From Fictibacillus enclensis (GTDB lineage Bacteria; Bacillota; Bacilli; Bacillales; Fictibacillaceae), in the NCBI RefSeq assembly GCF_001457035.1, contig NZ_KQ758617.1, positions 1,860,001 through 1,924,000 on the forward strand: DNA of 64,000 nt, written 5' to 3'. Below are positions 18,595 through 26,791 of this stretch, in pieces (positions within the stretch are counted from its first letter, which is position 1; each line of letters opens with the position of its first letter). A program made the position numbers and the translations under genes. The notes beneath the pieces were generated by a model. The model ran no database searches. It saw only the letters and a program-made list of their open reading frames with translations, and was not told the DNA's origin.

Positions 18595-19224
18595 TCAAAA
18601 ACCGCTTAAGAAAGGATTGGAGTCCATTTCGGCACCAATGGACGTTTCCGGGCCATGGCCGGAAAGAACGAGCGTTTCTTCAGGAAGATGTAAGAGCTTG
18701 TCGTGAATACTTTTTAGTAAAAGCTCGTGGTTGCCGCCGTACAGGTCGGTCCTTCCAATGCTGCCGGAAAAGAGCGCGTCTCCCGAGAAAACAACCTCCT
18801 CTTCTTCTGCATAATACGAAACACTTCCCGGGGAATGCCCCGGTGTTTCAAATACTTTAAAGGTAAAGCTGCCGATTTTTAACTCACCCTCCTCTGTAAT
18901 CAGATGGTCAGCATCCTTGGCGACAATTCGCTGCATAAAATGAGCCGAACCGTTTTTGCTCGTGTCTCCGAGCCAGTCCTCTTCCTTCTTATGTATGTAA
19001 ACCGGAATGCCCCAATTTTCACGGACTTCATCCACTGCACCAATATGGTCAAAATGCGCATGCGTCAGAAGGATGGCAAGCGGCTTAACTCCCCTTTTTT
19101 CGATCAAGGAAATGATTTTCTTGCCTTCACTTCCCGGATCAAAAATGATTCCTTCCTTTTTTTTATTCCACAATACATATGTATTTTCCTGAACAGGGCC
19201 GACCGTCAATCGTTCCCAACTCAT
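18595..19224 (-). CDS. yqgX: MBL-fold metallo-hydrolase (YqgX family, glyoxalase II-like)
   Basis: 209 residues with the metallo-beta-lactamase signature LLTHAHFDHIG, then ETPGHSPGSVSYY, VVFSGDALF and LSGHGPETS, which supply the two-metal site. Family members hydrolyse thioesters or related compounds; B. subtilis YqgX is annotated as a minor bacillithiol-dependent glyoxalase II. First gene of the pair with the methyltransferase. Confidence 0.88.
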   Translation of the reverse strand: MSWERLTVGPVQENTYVLWNKKKEGIIFDPGSEGKKIISLIEKRGVKPLAILLTHAHFDHIGAVDEVRENWGIPVYIHKKEEDWLGDTSKNGSAHFMQRIVAKDADHLITEEGELKIGSFTFKVFETPGHSPGSVSYYAEEEEVVFSGDALFSGSIGRTDLYGGNHELLLKSIHDKLLHLPEETLVLSGHGPETSIGAEMDSNPFLSGF

Positions 19225-19296
19225 AGCTATCCCTCCATTGCAATCTGTTTCTCCCTATTTTACACTAAAAACAAAAACGATGTGGAGGAAAGACAT

Positions 19297-19779
19297 GTGA
19301 CGCTTTGCTATGGGATTGAAATGAAACCGGACATCACCAAAAAGCCGGGTGCTCTTGCCCAGGTGGTCAGAAAGACGGCAAGCCTCGTTTCGGTTTCAGA
19401 CAGGGACGGTGAGATTGCCATTGTTGAAACCAAGGAAGAAGCGTTGCGGTTAAAGGAGTATTATGAATCACAAGGCATGTTTGAAGATATCCATCCACTA
19501 CTCCGCATGGAAACGTTCCAGCCGACCGATCGTTTTCACGATTACGGGCTTCTTTCCGCTGCACATCACTATTACCTATATGGGGATCTCACGTTCGGTT
19601 TTCACCTTACAAACCCGCAGTCCGGAGAGACGGACCAGTTTTTGTTTCAATTGGAGGAGCATCTGCTTGGAACCGAAAGAAAAAAACAAAAGGAAATCTA
19701 TTATGCGGACCGGACTGAGCGGGAACTCATTGAAAAATATGCAAGTGCTTACAATGTCTCCATTACGGTAGATTTGTGA
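19297..19779 (+). CDS. Hypothetical protein, 160 residues
   Basis: The start is read as GTG at 19297 with GGAGG 8 nt upstream; the frame is open further back but that part is antisense to yqgX. No family recognised. The sequence is soluble, charged, with a mixed alpha/beta look: GALAQVVRKTASLVSVSDRDGEIAIV resembles a small regulatory fold, and RTERELIEKYASAYNVSI closes it. It is not in the B. subtilis order at this point. Codon use is like its neighbours. Confidence 0.65.
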   Translation: MTLCYGIEMKPDITKKPGALAQVVRKTASLVSVSDRDGEIAIVETKEEALRLKEYYESQGMFEDIHPLLRMETFQPTDRFHDYGLLSAAHHYYLYGDLTFGFHLTNPQSGETDQFLFQLEEHLLGTERKKQKEIYYADRTERELIEKYASAYNVSITVDL

Positions 19780-19904
19780 AAAAAGGACACTGTACAAACG
19801 GTTACAAAACAAGTAAAATAGTACAAGGTAGTATCCGTCTGATTTGCTATACATAGGAAATTTAGGAAGAACTTAGATTACTACAGAGTAAGGGGGCATA
19901 GGAT

Positions 19905-20087
19905 ATGGGATTAGCCATCATTTTTGCTATTGTAACGATTTTAGCTGCTCTAGGTTTACTGCGTTCTTTAAAAATTAAAAATATGTTAGGTTCCGGTTTT
20001 GCATTCCTTACATTGGCCGTATTCGGCTGGTTTACCGTTATGACCTTTATTGATGTGTTCACAGGCGGAGGCTCTTCAGGTCACTAA
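19905..20087 (+). CDS. yqgW: DUF2759 small membrane protein
   Basis: 60 residues, two predicted transmembrane helices (about 2-20 and 32-52) and a Gly-rich tail FTGGGSSGH. Matches the DUF2759 family at the position of B. subtilis yqgW. AGGGGGCATAGGAT precedes the ATG. Function unknown. Confidence 0.75.
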   Translation: MGLAIIFAIVTILAALGLLRSLKIKNMLGSGFAFLTLAVFGWFTVMTFIDVFTGGGSSGH

Positions 20088-20098
20088 ACCAACTAACA

Positions 20099-20135
20099 AA
20101 AACCCATCGCGCACTTCCTGTGCCGATGGGTTTTT
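20099..20135. terminator. Bidirectional terminator
   Basis: AACCCATCG-C-GCAC/GTGC-C-GATGGGTTTTTG between convergent yqgW and yqgV. Confidence 0.85.
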
Positions 20136-20141
20136 GTTTTT

Positions 20142-20447
20142 TTATTTCATTTGGGCTCTGACACTCTCAAGCTTCGATTTCATCGTGGATGGCTTGTCTC
20201 TGCGGTCATCAATGCGGATATTGGTGGCCACGCGCTCGATCCCCTGAGCAAAAGGAGCCTCATGCATATCTTTGATCACTTGCAGCAGCACCTCCAGCTC
20301 CCCTTCAACAATCGTGTTCATGGGTGTCAGTTCATAGTTGATCTTCTCTCCATAGCTTTCCAGTACACGCTGAATTCCGGCCACATACTTGCTGACACTG
20401 GGAGTCTCTGTCCCAATCGGAATCACGGTAATATCAATAATGGCCAT
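20142..20447 (-). CDS. yqgV: Thiamine-binding protein, MTH1187/YqgV family
   Basis: 101 residues with the family pattern ITVIPIGTETPSVSKYVAG and YELTPMNTIVEG. Small ferredoxin-like-fold proteins that bind thiamine or related pyrimidines. Start at 20447 chosen because GGAGG stands 8 nt before it; an in-frame start 15 nt upstream is not preceded by one. Confidence 0.85.
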   Translation of the reverse strand: MAIIDITVIPIGTETPSVSKYVAGIQRVLESYGEKINYELTPMNTIVEGELEVLLQVIKDMHEAPFAQGIERVATNIRIDDRRDKPSTMKSKLESVRAQMK

Positions 20448-20548
20448 TTTTCTTACCTCCATAAATATGAATTCCTTATCAGTTTATCATGTTTCCTAGC
20501 AATTCGAAAAAACGAACGTAAAGTGAGAGGTTAAGAAAATCAGCAGAA

Positions 20549-20582
20549 AAAAAGACACCCGGGAAGCCCCTGGTGCCTGGCG
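20549..20582 (-). terminator. Terminator of the M14 peptidase gene
   Basis: Minus strand GGCACC-A-GGGG-CTT-CCC-G-GGTGTC followed by seven T. Confidence 0.75.
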
Positions 20583-20597
20583 GAAGAATCTTCATTT

Positions 20598-21788
20598 TTA
20601 CATATAAAGACCCGCAAGAAAAATCCCGAGTGTATCCTCGTAGATTTCATCAAACTGTGAGAGCGGCAGAGGATTGACTCCGTAGCCGAGTTCAATTGTA
20701 AAGCCCGGACGGCGAAATTCCTGGATGAACCAGTCTTTATAGCCGGCATAACTGTCAACATACTGTACAGCTTTGTAGCCGCTGACTCTCTCAAACTCCC
20801 GGGCAATGTCTTCCGCTTCAGGCGGTTCTTCCTTTTCAAACCCCCAGTAAAACTCCTTCCCCTGTGTATGGAGAGCAATGACCCGGTCAAAATCCTCCTC
20901 GAAGGCGAGATCTGCCATCGCCCGGGCTTCCGGCTCGGAAAGCGGATAGTCCCCGGGATAATCCCTTGGGGCCGCTTCCTGCGGCTTCCGAACTTTTTCT
21001 TTTTCCCAACGGGCTGGAAGCTGATTATTCAGGTCTACTCCCCGGATATTGGCTTTCCAGTCTTTAAAGTCAATTGACTCCTTATTTAGGGACTTAACAA
21101 GACTATGAAAAGGTTCCTGCACAGGCGGTCCATGCAGCACAAGATCCACGCCGTCCGGATCCACCATTGGTACAGCAGACAGTGTTGTTTGTTCATAGAG
21201 AGTAAGCATATTCACCCCGCGGATCGGGATGTTGTTGGTAAGGGCGAGCAGGTAATCATTCAAAAAGGTCATTAATATCCCCGTAGTAATCCATTCATTT
21301 GCATGAAAAGAAGCATTAACGTGCACTTTTTTTGTTCCTCTTCCCCATTTCAGCTGAACTAGTTCTTTTTTTAAAACCGAGTGTCCAATGATATCACTCT
21401 GTATAAAGGGATACAGTTCACATACCTTCCGAAGGTCCTTTTGAAGCGTAGGATAGTCATAAGGTACGCCTGAGGAGACCACTCTTCCTGATGCACGCTT
21501 TGGCACGAACAACCTTTCACCAATCTGAAGCGACTGGATATTAACGAGCGGATTCAACAAACATATGGCATCTGGGTGAACACGGCAGGTTTGAGAGATG
21601 GAATGTACTGTATCTCCATGATTGATCGGTATACCCTCTGCAAAATATCCAGGCAGCCGTACGAAAGATCCCGGCTGCAACGCGTCCGGATTCAGGTTAG
21701 GGTTGGAATCAAGCAGCAGCTGCAAGGGGAGATCGAATAATTGGCTGTAGTAGGAGAACGTATCTCCTTTTCTTACCGTTATCTTCAT
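20598..21788 (-). CDS. yqgT: LysM - M14 zinc carboxypeptidase (gamma-D-glutamyl-diamino acid endopeptidase, YqgT-like)
   Basis: 396 residues from the ATG at 21788 (AGGAGGAGGAG 5-8 nt upstream). Two N-terminal LysM repeats (about 2-46 and 51-96; each with a GDT motif) bind peptidoglycan. The M14 domain follows, with zinc ligands in SFHANEWITTG and the catalytic Glu in TIELGYGVNPLP. The family cleaves the gamma-D-Glu-mDAP bond of wall peptides. No signal peptide is visible, as in spore-associated relatives. Confidence 0.88.
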   Translation of the reverse strand: MKITVRKGDTFSYYSQLFDLPLQLLLDSNPNLNPDALQPGSFVRLPGYFAEGIPINHGDTVHSISQTCRVHPDAICLLNPLVNIQSLQIGERLFVPKRASGRVVSSGVPYDYPTLQKDLRKVCELYPFIQSDIIGHSVLKKELVQLKWGRGTKKVHVNASFHANEWITTGILMTFLNDYLLALTNNIPIRGVNMLTLYEQTTLSAVPMVDPDGVDLVLHGPPVQEPFHSLVKSLNKESIDFKDWKANIRGVDLNNQLPARWEKEKVRKPQEAAPRDYPGDYPLSEPEARAMADLAFEEDFDRVIALHTQGKEFYWGFEKEEPPEAEDIAREFERVSGYKAVQYVDSYAGYKDWFIQEFRRPGFTIELGYGVNPLPLSQFDEIYEDTLGIFLAGLYM

Positions 21789-21855
21789 AAGCTCCTCCTC
21801 CTGTATTTCGCTTCTACCTTTCATATTATTCGTCTCACACAGAGGATATGAAAAT

Positions 21856-21893
21856 AAAGAAAACCATGCTTGAGTCATAAGCATGGTTTCTTC
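21856..21893 (-). terminator. Terminator of glcK
   Basis: Minus strand AAACCATGCTT-ATGACTC-AAGCATGGTTTTCTTT. Confidence 0.85.
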
Positions 21894-21907
21894 TTAACGT
21901 TATTTGA

Positions 21908-22885
21908 TTACATTACCGTTTCTTCATGAAGGGTCTTGGCCATATAAGCTCCACCGTAGACACCTGCATCGTTTCCTAAGGAAGCGATCGCAAACTCTGC
22001 TCCTTCTTTCACAAGGGGAAGGGCGAACTTTTCAAAGTTTCGTTTAACCGGGTCAAGGATTTTATCCCCTGCTTTTGACACACCGCCGCCAAGAACAATT
22101 TTTCCAGGGTTGATGGTACATCCAAGGTTGGCAAGCATAAAGCCGAGGTGATAACCGACAAGCTCAAGCACATAAAGAGCCAGCTCATCTTTTTGGTCAG
22201 CCGCATCAAAAACATCCTTGGCCGTGATACCGCCTTCCTTTTCCTCTTCCTTGTGCAAGAGCGAGTCAGGATAATTGTGCAGTCCTTCTCTGGCTAAACG
22301 GCAGATGCCTGTTGCCGAGGCCACTGTTTCGATACATCCTGTCTTTCCGCAATTGCATGGAGCACCACCTTCAGGAATCGCTGTGATGTGGCCGATTTCC
22401 CCGCCCATGCCGTTTTTGCCGTGAACAATTTTTCCGTTGGAAACGATTCCGCCGCCGACTCCCGTTCCGAGCGTGACACAGAGAAGATCTTTCGCACCAT
22501 CTCCGGCGCCTCTCCACATCTCGCCTACAGCAGCCAGGTTAGCGTCATTGTCCACGACTACCGGAAGACCGGTTTCCATTTCCAAGCGTTCTTTTAACGG
22601 AAAGTTCACCCAGCCGATATTGACCGCGTGGTAAATGAATCCTCTCGACAAGTCAATAAATCCAGGGGCACCCATTCCAATGCCATGGAGTCTCGACTTG
22701 CTGGCTCCAAGCTCGTCCAGCACAGAATCAATGCTCTTGGCGATGTCCTTTGTGATGTTCTTTCCTTTTTCCGAAATATCCGTAGGAATTTCCCATTTTT
22801 TAATCAGGTCGCCATAATCGCTGATGAATGCCATCTTGATTGTCGTTCCGCCCAAATCTACGCCTACATACCATTTCTCATCCAT
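21908..22885 (-). CDS. glcK: Glucokinase, ROK family
   Basis: 325 residues. ATP-binding VGVDLGGTTIK, GMGAPGFID, VDNDANLAAVGE, TLGTGVGGGIV and the ROK zinc motif GEIGHITAIPEGG...CNCGKTGCIE. Phosphorylates free glucose to glucose-6-phosphate, which would include glucose released by the glucoamylase encoded at 28.5 kb. Start at 22885 follows AAAGGGTGA. Downstream of yqgQ by 27 nt and probably co-transcribed. Confidence 0.93.
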   Translation of the reverse strand: MDEKWYVGVDLGGTTIKMAFISDYGDLIKKWEIPTDISEKGKNITKDIAKSIDSVLDELGASKSRLHGIGMGAPGFIDLSRGFIYHAVNIGWVNFPLKERLEMETGLPVVVDNDANLAAVGEMWRGAGDGAKDLLCVTLGTGVGGGIVSNGKIVHGKNGMGGEIGHITAIPEGGAPCNCGKTGCIETVASATGICRLAREGLHNYPDSLLHKEEEKEGGITAKDVFDAADQKDELALYVLELVGYHLGFMLANLGCTINPGKIVLGGGVSKAGDKILDPVKRNFEKFALPLVKEGAEFAIASLGNDAGVYGGAYMAKTLHEETVM

Positions 22886-22912
22886 TGCTGTCACCCTTTA
22901 TATGAATTTTAA

Positions 22913-23104
22913 TTACCTGTATTGGTGCATGTTTGACTTGATCACAAGAAGCGCCATCTTATAATCCTGCGGATCCATCATCCCTGACTCATACAGAGAT
23001 CGCACCTCTTCCTCCATCAGTTCCAGGTCCGCGAGGCGATGGCCTGTATAAATGAAGATGCCAAACCTTTTTAATAGCTGCTGTACGTCATATAGCGTTT
23101 TCAT
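22913..23104 (-). CDS. yqgQ: YqgQ family protein (DUF910)
   Basis: 63 residues, helical, TLYDVQQLLKRFGIFIYTGHRLADLELMEEE. Conserved immediately before glcK in Bacillales; proposed single-strand nucleic-acid binder from structure, otherwise unknown. In B. subtilis the rhomboid gluP precedes it; here no rhomboid is present. Confidence 0.88.
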   Translation of the reverse strand: MKTLYDVQQLLKRFGIFIYTGHRLADLELMEEEVRSLYESGMMDPQDYKMALLVIKSNMHQYR

Positions 23105-23140
23105 TTTATCACCCTGCTTATTATAGCAGAGACTGACGAA

Positions 23141-23168
23141 AAAAACCGCTGAAAAGACAGCGGTTTCT
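23141..23168 (-). terminator. Terminator of the M42 peptidase gene
   Basis: Minus strand AACCGCTG-TCTTTT-CAGCGGTTTTTTT. Confidence 0.8.
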
Positions 23169-23176
23169 TTCGCGTT

Positions 23177-24217
23177 TTATGCAAGTTCCGATTGTACGTA
23201 ATGAAGAAGCAAATTTGCCGTATGGCGAAGCGAGCTCACATGGGTGCGCTCATAGGCATGGGAATCGGCAATTCCTGCCCCGACAAGTCCATGCTTGATA
23301 TCAAAGCCTGCCTTGATTGCCGCCGAAGCATCGGAACCATAATAAGGATAGATGTCCACGCGGTAATCGACACTGTGTTCCTGAGCAAGCTTCACCAAAT
23401 GTTTGCGCAGTTCGTAGTGGTAAGGGCCGCTTGAATCTTTCGCACAAATAGAAACACTGTACTCGTCGGTGGATTGTCCGTCTCCAATGGCGCCCATGTC
23501 AACCGCGATGTATTCTACTGTCTCTTCTTTGATATTGGAATTGCCTCCATAACCGATCTCTTCATTGTTGGAGATCAGTAAATTAACAGTATAAGGAAGT
23601 TCGATGTTGTTGTCTTTGATCAGCTTGATGAGGTGCATGAGGATGCCGACACTGGCTTTGTCATCCAGATGCCTGGATTTAATAAACCCGCTTTCCGTGA
23701 TTTCCACACGCGGTTCGAAAGAAACAAAATCTCCTACAGATATGCCGAGCTTTTCTGTTTCTTCTTTTGTTTTTACTACTTCATCAATCCGCACTTCGAT
23801 ATTTTGCTCATCGCGCTTCGCATCGCCGGCATCTTTATACACATGAACCGAGGTCTGATGCATGAGGATGGTACCTGTATACGTTTTTCCGTCTGCTGTA
23901 TGAATCTTGCAATATTCACCTTCCACAGCATTCCAACGGAAACCGCCGATCATCGTGAGCTTCAGTCGCCCGCTGCTTTTGATTTCCTTCACCATCGCTC
24001 CAAGCGTATCTACATGAGCCGTCAGCAGACGATGCTTGCTGTCGTCTTTTCCTTTCAGGGTGGCAATCAATCCCCCTTTATGGTTCAGGTAAAACGGCAC
24101 ATTTTCTTTCTTGAGAAAATCACTGACATAGGAAATGGCATCCCCTGTAAAGCCTGAAGGGCTTGGAATGCTGACCAGATCCTTAATGTTCTGTACAATT
24201 TCTTGTTCATTAATCAT
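23177..24217 (-). CDS. M42 family metallopeptidase (tetrahedral aminopeptidase-like)
   Basis: 346 residues. Metal-binding motifs are in order: LTAHVDTLGAMV, KSRHLDDKASVGIL, SNNEEIGYGGNSN, VDMGAIGDG and AGIADSHAYERTH. These dinuclear-metal enzymes form large dodecamers that trim peptides in the cytoplasm. It occupies the place where gluP lies in B. subtilis. RBS GGAGAGAGG precedes the ATG. Confidence 0.9.
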   Translation of the reverse strand: MINEQEIVQNIKDLVSIPSPSGFTGDAISYVSDFLKKENVPFYLNHKGGLIATLKGKDDSKHRLLTAHVDTLGAMVKEIKSSGRLKLTMIGGFRWNAVEGEYCKIHTADGKTYTGTILMHQTSVHVYKDAGDAKRDEQNIEVRIDEVVKTKEETEKLGISVGDFVSFEPRVEITESGFIKSRHLDDKASVGILMHLIKLIKDNNIELPYTVNLLISNNEEIGYGGNSNIKEETVEYIAVDMGAIGDGQSTDEYSVSICAKDSSGPYHYELRKHLVKLAQEHSVDYRVDIYPYYGSDASAAIKAGFDIKHGLVGAGIADSHAYERTHVSSLRHTANLLLHYVQSELA

Positions 24218-24345
24218 TAAATGCCTCTCTCCTATCTAATTCTTCTTTTAACGATTTCTTTTCGTTCCTCTCATTTCCTTCTTCTTTCTTTAACGTTTGC
24301 TGCATACACATGGAACAACAGTCTGTCCAACGGGGTGGTTATAAG

Positions 24346-25212
24346 ATGAAAATGAGAAATTGGCTCGGCATTGTTCTTCCTGCATTTTTCGCAATCCTCT
24401 TTTTTATGTATCTTTTTGGCAAAGAACCTGTAAAAGAAAGCATCATTTTCTTTCCGATTGATAATCAGGTCTATTTTACAAAAGCCAATACAAGCGTGCA
24501 TTTGAGCGGTTCCACCCCTGAAAACTATACTCTTCAGTGGAACGTGGCTTCCGAAACCAATCAGCCGGTCTATCTTCGTCAGGATATCTCCCTGTTGTAT
24601 GGCAACGGCGTCCTGGCCAGCACCATGAATAAATGGAAACAGGATACCAAAAGCATCGAAGAATCCAAAAAGGTGTCCGGACGAAATGAACGGCTGTCCC
24701 AGAGCGTCAGCTTTCATTATGCCGAAATCCACAAAAATGAAAACACGTATCGAAGTGCCCAGGACATGAGCGGACAAAGTATGTACATCTATCAAAAGGG
24801 AGCTTCCTTCGCGTCGTTCCAAAAGCCACAAACACAGGCAGAACGGACTGCGAAAACTAAGCTGGATGTTAAAACCTACTCTTATCTGCAAAAAACATGG
24901 AACGGCGCAAAACAATTTTACAATGTAACCGGTGCAAATTACTACTCGGTTGCTCTCGCAGACCTGCCTCAATACCAAAAGAAGCCTCTCCCCGGCTTTA
25001 CACAGGACCAAACCAATAAGATTATTGGAAACTTGTGGGAAGGGCTCTACAAAAATTATTTTCTCGGGGTGAAGAAAAGCAACGGCCAAAAGGTCAGCCC
25101 GGTCGGCAGCAGTATGCCGCTGATTATGTTCAGTAAAGACAAAACCCATCTGATGGTATTGTTTAAACTGAAGGATGGGGAATTCATCCAGCTTATTCAA
25201 TATACGAGATAA
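24346..25212 (+). CDS. Membrane-anchored hypothetical protein, 288 residues
   Basis: One N-terminal transmembrane helix (about 4-22, NWLGIVLPAFFAILFFMYLFG) and a ~260-residue outer domain with no family I recognise. The domain is rich in Ser/Thr/Gln/Tyr and beta-like, ending DGEFIQLIQYTR. The start at 24346 follows GGGGTGG; an upstream in-frame ATG has no ribosome site. Its last 20 bp overlap the end of the convergent HAD gene. The outer domain may face the wall; function not assignable. Confidence 0.7.
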   Translation: MKMRNWLGIVLPAFFAILFFMYLFGKEPVKESIIFFPIDNQVYFTKANTSVHLSGSTPENYTLQWNVASETNQPVYLRQDISLLYGNGVLASTMNKWKQDTKSIEESKKVSGRNERLSQSVSFHYAEIHKNENTYRSAQDMSGQSMYIYQKGASFASFQKPQTQAERTAKTKLDVKTYSYLQKTWNGAKQFYNVTGANYYSVALADLPQYQKKPLPGFTQDQTNKIIGNLWEGLYKNYFLGVKKSNGQKVSPVGSSMPLIMFSKDKTHLMVLFKLKDGEFIQLIQYTR

Positions 25213-25915
25213 GAAGTTTGTGCAGTTGACAAATGGAGAAGGCTGCATGTAGGGCATTCTCTGTTTTTGCATTCTGAGTTGTCATCCAGATGGCCTCCCA
25301 TCCCGCTTTTTTGGCGGGCAGGATATCAAGCTCCCACGTGTCACCCACGTACAAGGGATGTTTGCAGCCGGATTGCTTTTGAACAAGGGAGAAAATCTTG
25401 GGATCTGGTTTTTTTAATGGCATCGTATCCGAAATAAAAACCGTTTCGGAAGATATCCAGTGATCAAGTGATAAAGCCTTTATTTTTTTCTTCTGTAGCA
25501 CCTCTTCCCCGTTGGTAATGATCCCCGTAAGGATCTGGTGGTCCTTTAATGCTTGAAGCAGCCCATCCATACCGGCGAAAAGCACACAATAGGAAGAAAT
25601 ATAATGGCGAAGAAGTTGTTCAAACGAGAGGGCATCTCTGGAAACTGATAACAGCCCGCACTCCTTTAAAGAGTGTAAAAATCTCTTTTTCTGATAAGCG
25701 GACCGTGAAAGTTGACCGTTTTCATACTCTCCCCAGAACCGGTCACAGCAAGATTTAAAGCGCCGGAACCATTGTTCGGCTTTTGTTGCTGCCTCTCCAG
25801 TAATGTTCCCTTCTTTCCAGAGTTCTGTAAAGCTTTGAAGAGCAGCTAGCCGGAATGCCCGTTCATAATCATATAGCGTATTATCCAAATCAAAAAAGAC
25901 AGCATCCACTTTCAT
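25193..25915 (-). CDS. HAD family hydrolase, small-molecule phosphatase-like
   Basis: 240 residues. HAD motifs: FFDLDNTLYDYE (nucleophile Asp, motif I), IITNGE (motif II), KKPDPKIF (motif III Lys) and VGDTWELDILPAKKAG (motif IV). A helical cap lies between motifs I and II (subclass I). Substrate not predictable. The gene overlaps the convergent 24346 gene by 20 bp and has no terminator of its own before that point. Confidence 0.85.
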   Translation of the reverse strand: MKVDAVFFDLDNTLYDYERAFRLAALQSFTELWKEGNITGEAATKAEQWFRRFKSCCDRFWGEYENGQLSRSAYQKKRFLHSLKECGLLSVSRDALSFEQLLRHYISSYCVLFAGMDGLLQALKDHQILTGIITNGEEVLQKKKIKALSLDHWISSETVFISDTMPLKKPDPKIFSLVQKQSGCKHPLYVGDTWELDILPAKKAGWEAIWMTTQNAKTENALHAAFSICQLHKLLISYIE

Positions 25916-25925
25916 GACGATAAAA

Positions 25926-25950
25926 GAAGAGGCGCAAAAAAGCGCCTCAA
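25926..25950 (-). terminator. Terminator of the 58-residue membrane protein gene
   Basis: Minus strand GAGGCGC-TTTTTT-GCGCCTC-TTCTTTT. The first bases belong to its stop codon region. Confidence 0.75.
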
Positions 25951-26123
25951 AACATTTCTTTCATAAATTTATCACGGACACCTGGAAACGACAGCATTTT
26001 GCCAACCGCCACACGCCGGATCAGTGGCACTCCAAGTATGACGTTCAGCAGCCGGTATCGATATTGATAACCAATCAGAACCAAAGCAACAAAAAGGACA
26101 AGCTTGATGAAAAATCTGGTCAC
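25947..26123 (-). CDS. Small membrane protein, 58 residues
   Basis: Begins with GTG at 26123, with AGGAGG 8 nt upstream, and ends in a TGA that abuts the terminator stem. The product starts MTRFFIKLVLFVALVLIGYQ, one transmembrane helix, followed by a basic, partly helical tail with repeated Arg-Val and ending FMKEMF. The good ribosome site, coupled terminator and bacterial codon use support it as real. Position fits a small yqg gene of B. subtilis, but I do not assign the name. Confidence 0.7.
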   Translation of the reverse strand: MTRFFIKLVLFVALVLIGYQYRYRLLNVILGVPLIRRVAVGKMLSFPGVRDKFMKEMF

Positions 26124-26167
26124 AGAACATTCCTCCTTGTCCTTACTTTTTGCATAGATACCTGAAA

Positions 26168-26791
26168 TTATTCGAATCGCCCGTTTTCGATATATTGCTT
26201 GTACTCATCAGCCGTGTTGATGTTGATAAACATCTCCTGAGGAAGATCATAATCCTCTGCCTCAACAAAAATGGTATTCACCGACTGCAGCAAGCCGTAC
26301 ATGCTTCGCCTTTCCTCCAAAAGCAGCCGCACAATGTGACCCTTGCAGCTTTTATGATAGATGGCGGCGAGCGGTTGATTTCTGCCTGCGGCCACAGGAA
26401 CAACAGCCTGGGTTCCCGGTTTCTGATCTGCTATGGAGAACAGCTTCTCAAACAGGAGGGGCATAACAAACGGCATATCACAGGTCGCGACCGCATACCA
26501 ATCCGACTCCTCTCCGCTTTCCATCCCCGAAAGAATTCCAGCAAGTGGCCCTTGACCCTGATACTGGGGAAAGTCGAATATTAATTTTGCATCTGCATGC
26601 TTCATTCGGTCCGATATGTCACTCTGTGATACGAGGACAACCTCATCCGTTATTTGTTTCAAACAACCAACCGCAAGTTCATAAAAATACCTATCTTTAT
26701 ACCTTGCGAACGCTTTATGAAACGGAAAACGCGTCGATCCGCCCCCTGCCAGCACAATGCCTGTCCTGTGTATCTTCCTTAAAGAACCCAA
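26168..26791 (-). CDS. mobA: Molybdenum cofactor guanylyltransferase
   Basis: 207 residues. N-terminal nucleotide-binding loop GIVLAGGGSTRFPFHKAF (usual form LAGGxSxRMGxxKA, slightly divergent), FDFPQYQGQGPLAGILSG and VATCDMPFV with the metal-binding Asp. Attaches GMP to molybdopterin. The probable start is TTG at 26791, inside the end of the DUF92 gene with GGGGTGA upstream; this start is uncertain. Works downstream of moaA at 11 kb. Confidence 0.87.
   Translation of the reverse strand: MGSLRKIHRTGIVLAGGGSTRFPFHKAFARYKDRYFYELAVGCLKQITDEVVLVSQSDISDRMKHADAKLIFDFPQYQGQGPLAGILSGMESGEESDWYAVATCDMPFVMPLLFEKLFSIADQKPGTQAVVPVAAGRNQPLAAIYHKSCKGHIVRLLLEERRSMYGLLQSVNTIFVEAEDYDLPQEMFININTADEYKQYIENGRFE

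Noticed and set aside
24216-24317. 33-codon minus-strand frame just before the M42 peptidase, very rich in Lys and Glu
   Set aside because: No ribosome binding site before its ATG and no recognisable product; composition follows from the purine-rich strand.
24271-25272. 333-residue open frame on the minus strand
   Set aside because: Antisense to the 24346 membrane protein gene; cysteine- and phenylalanine-rich mirror composition and no ribosome site.
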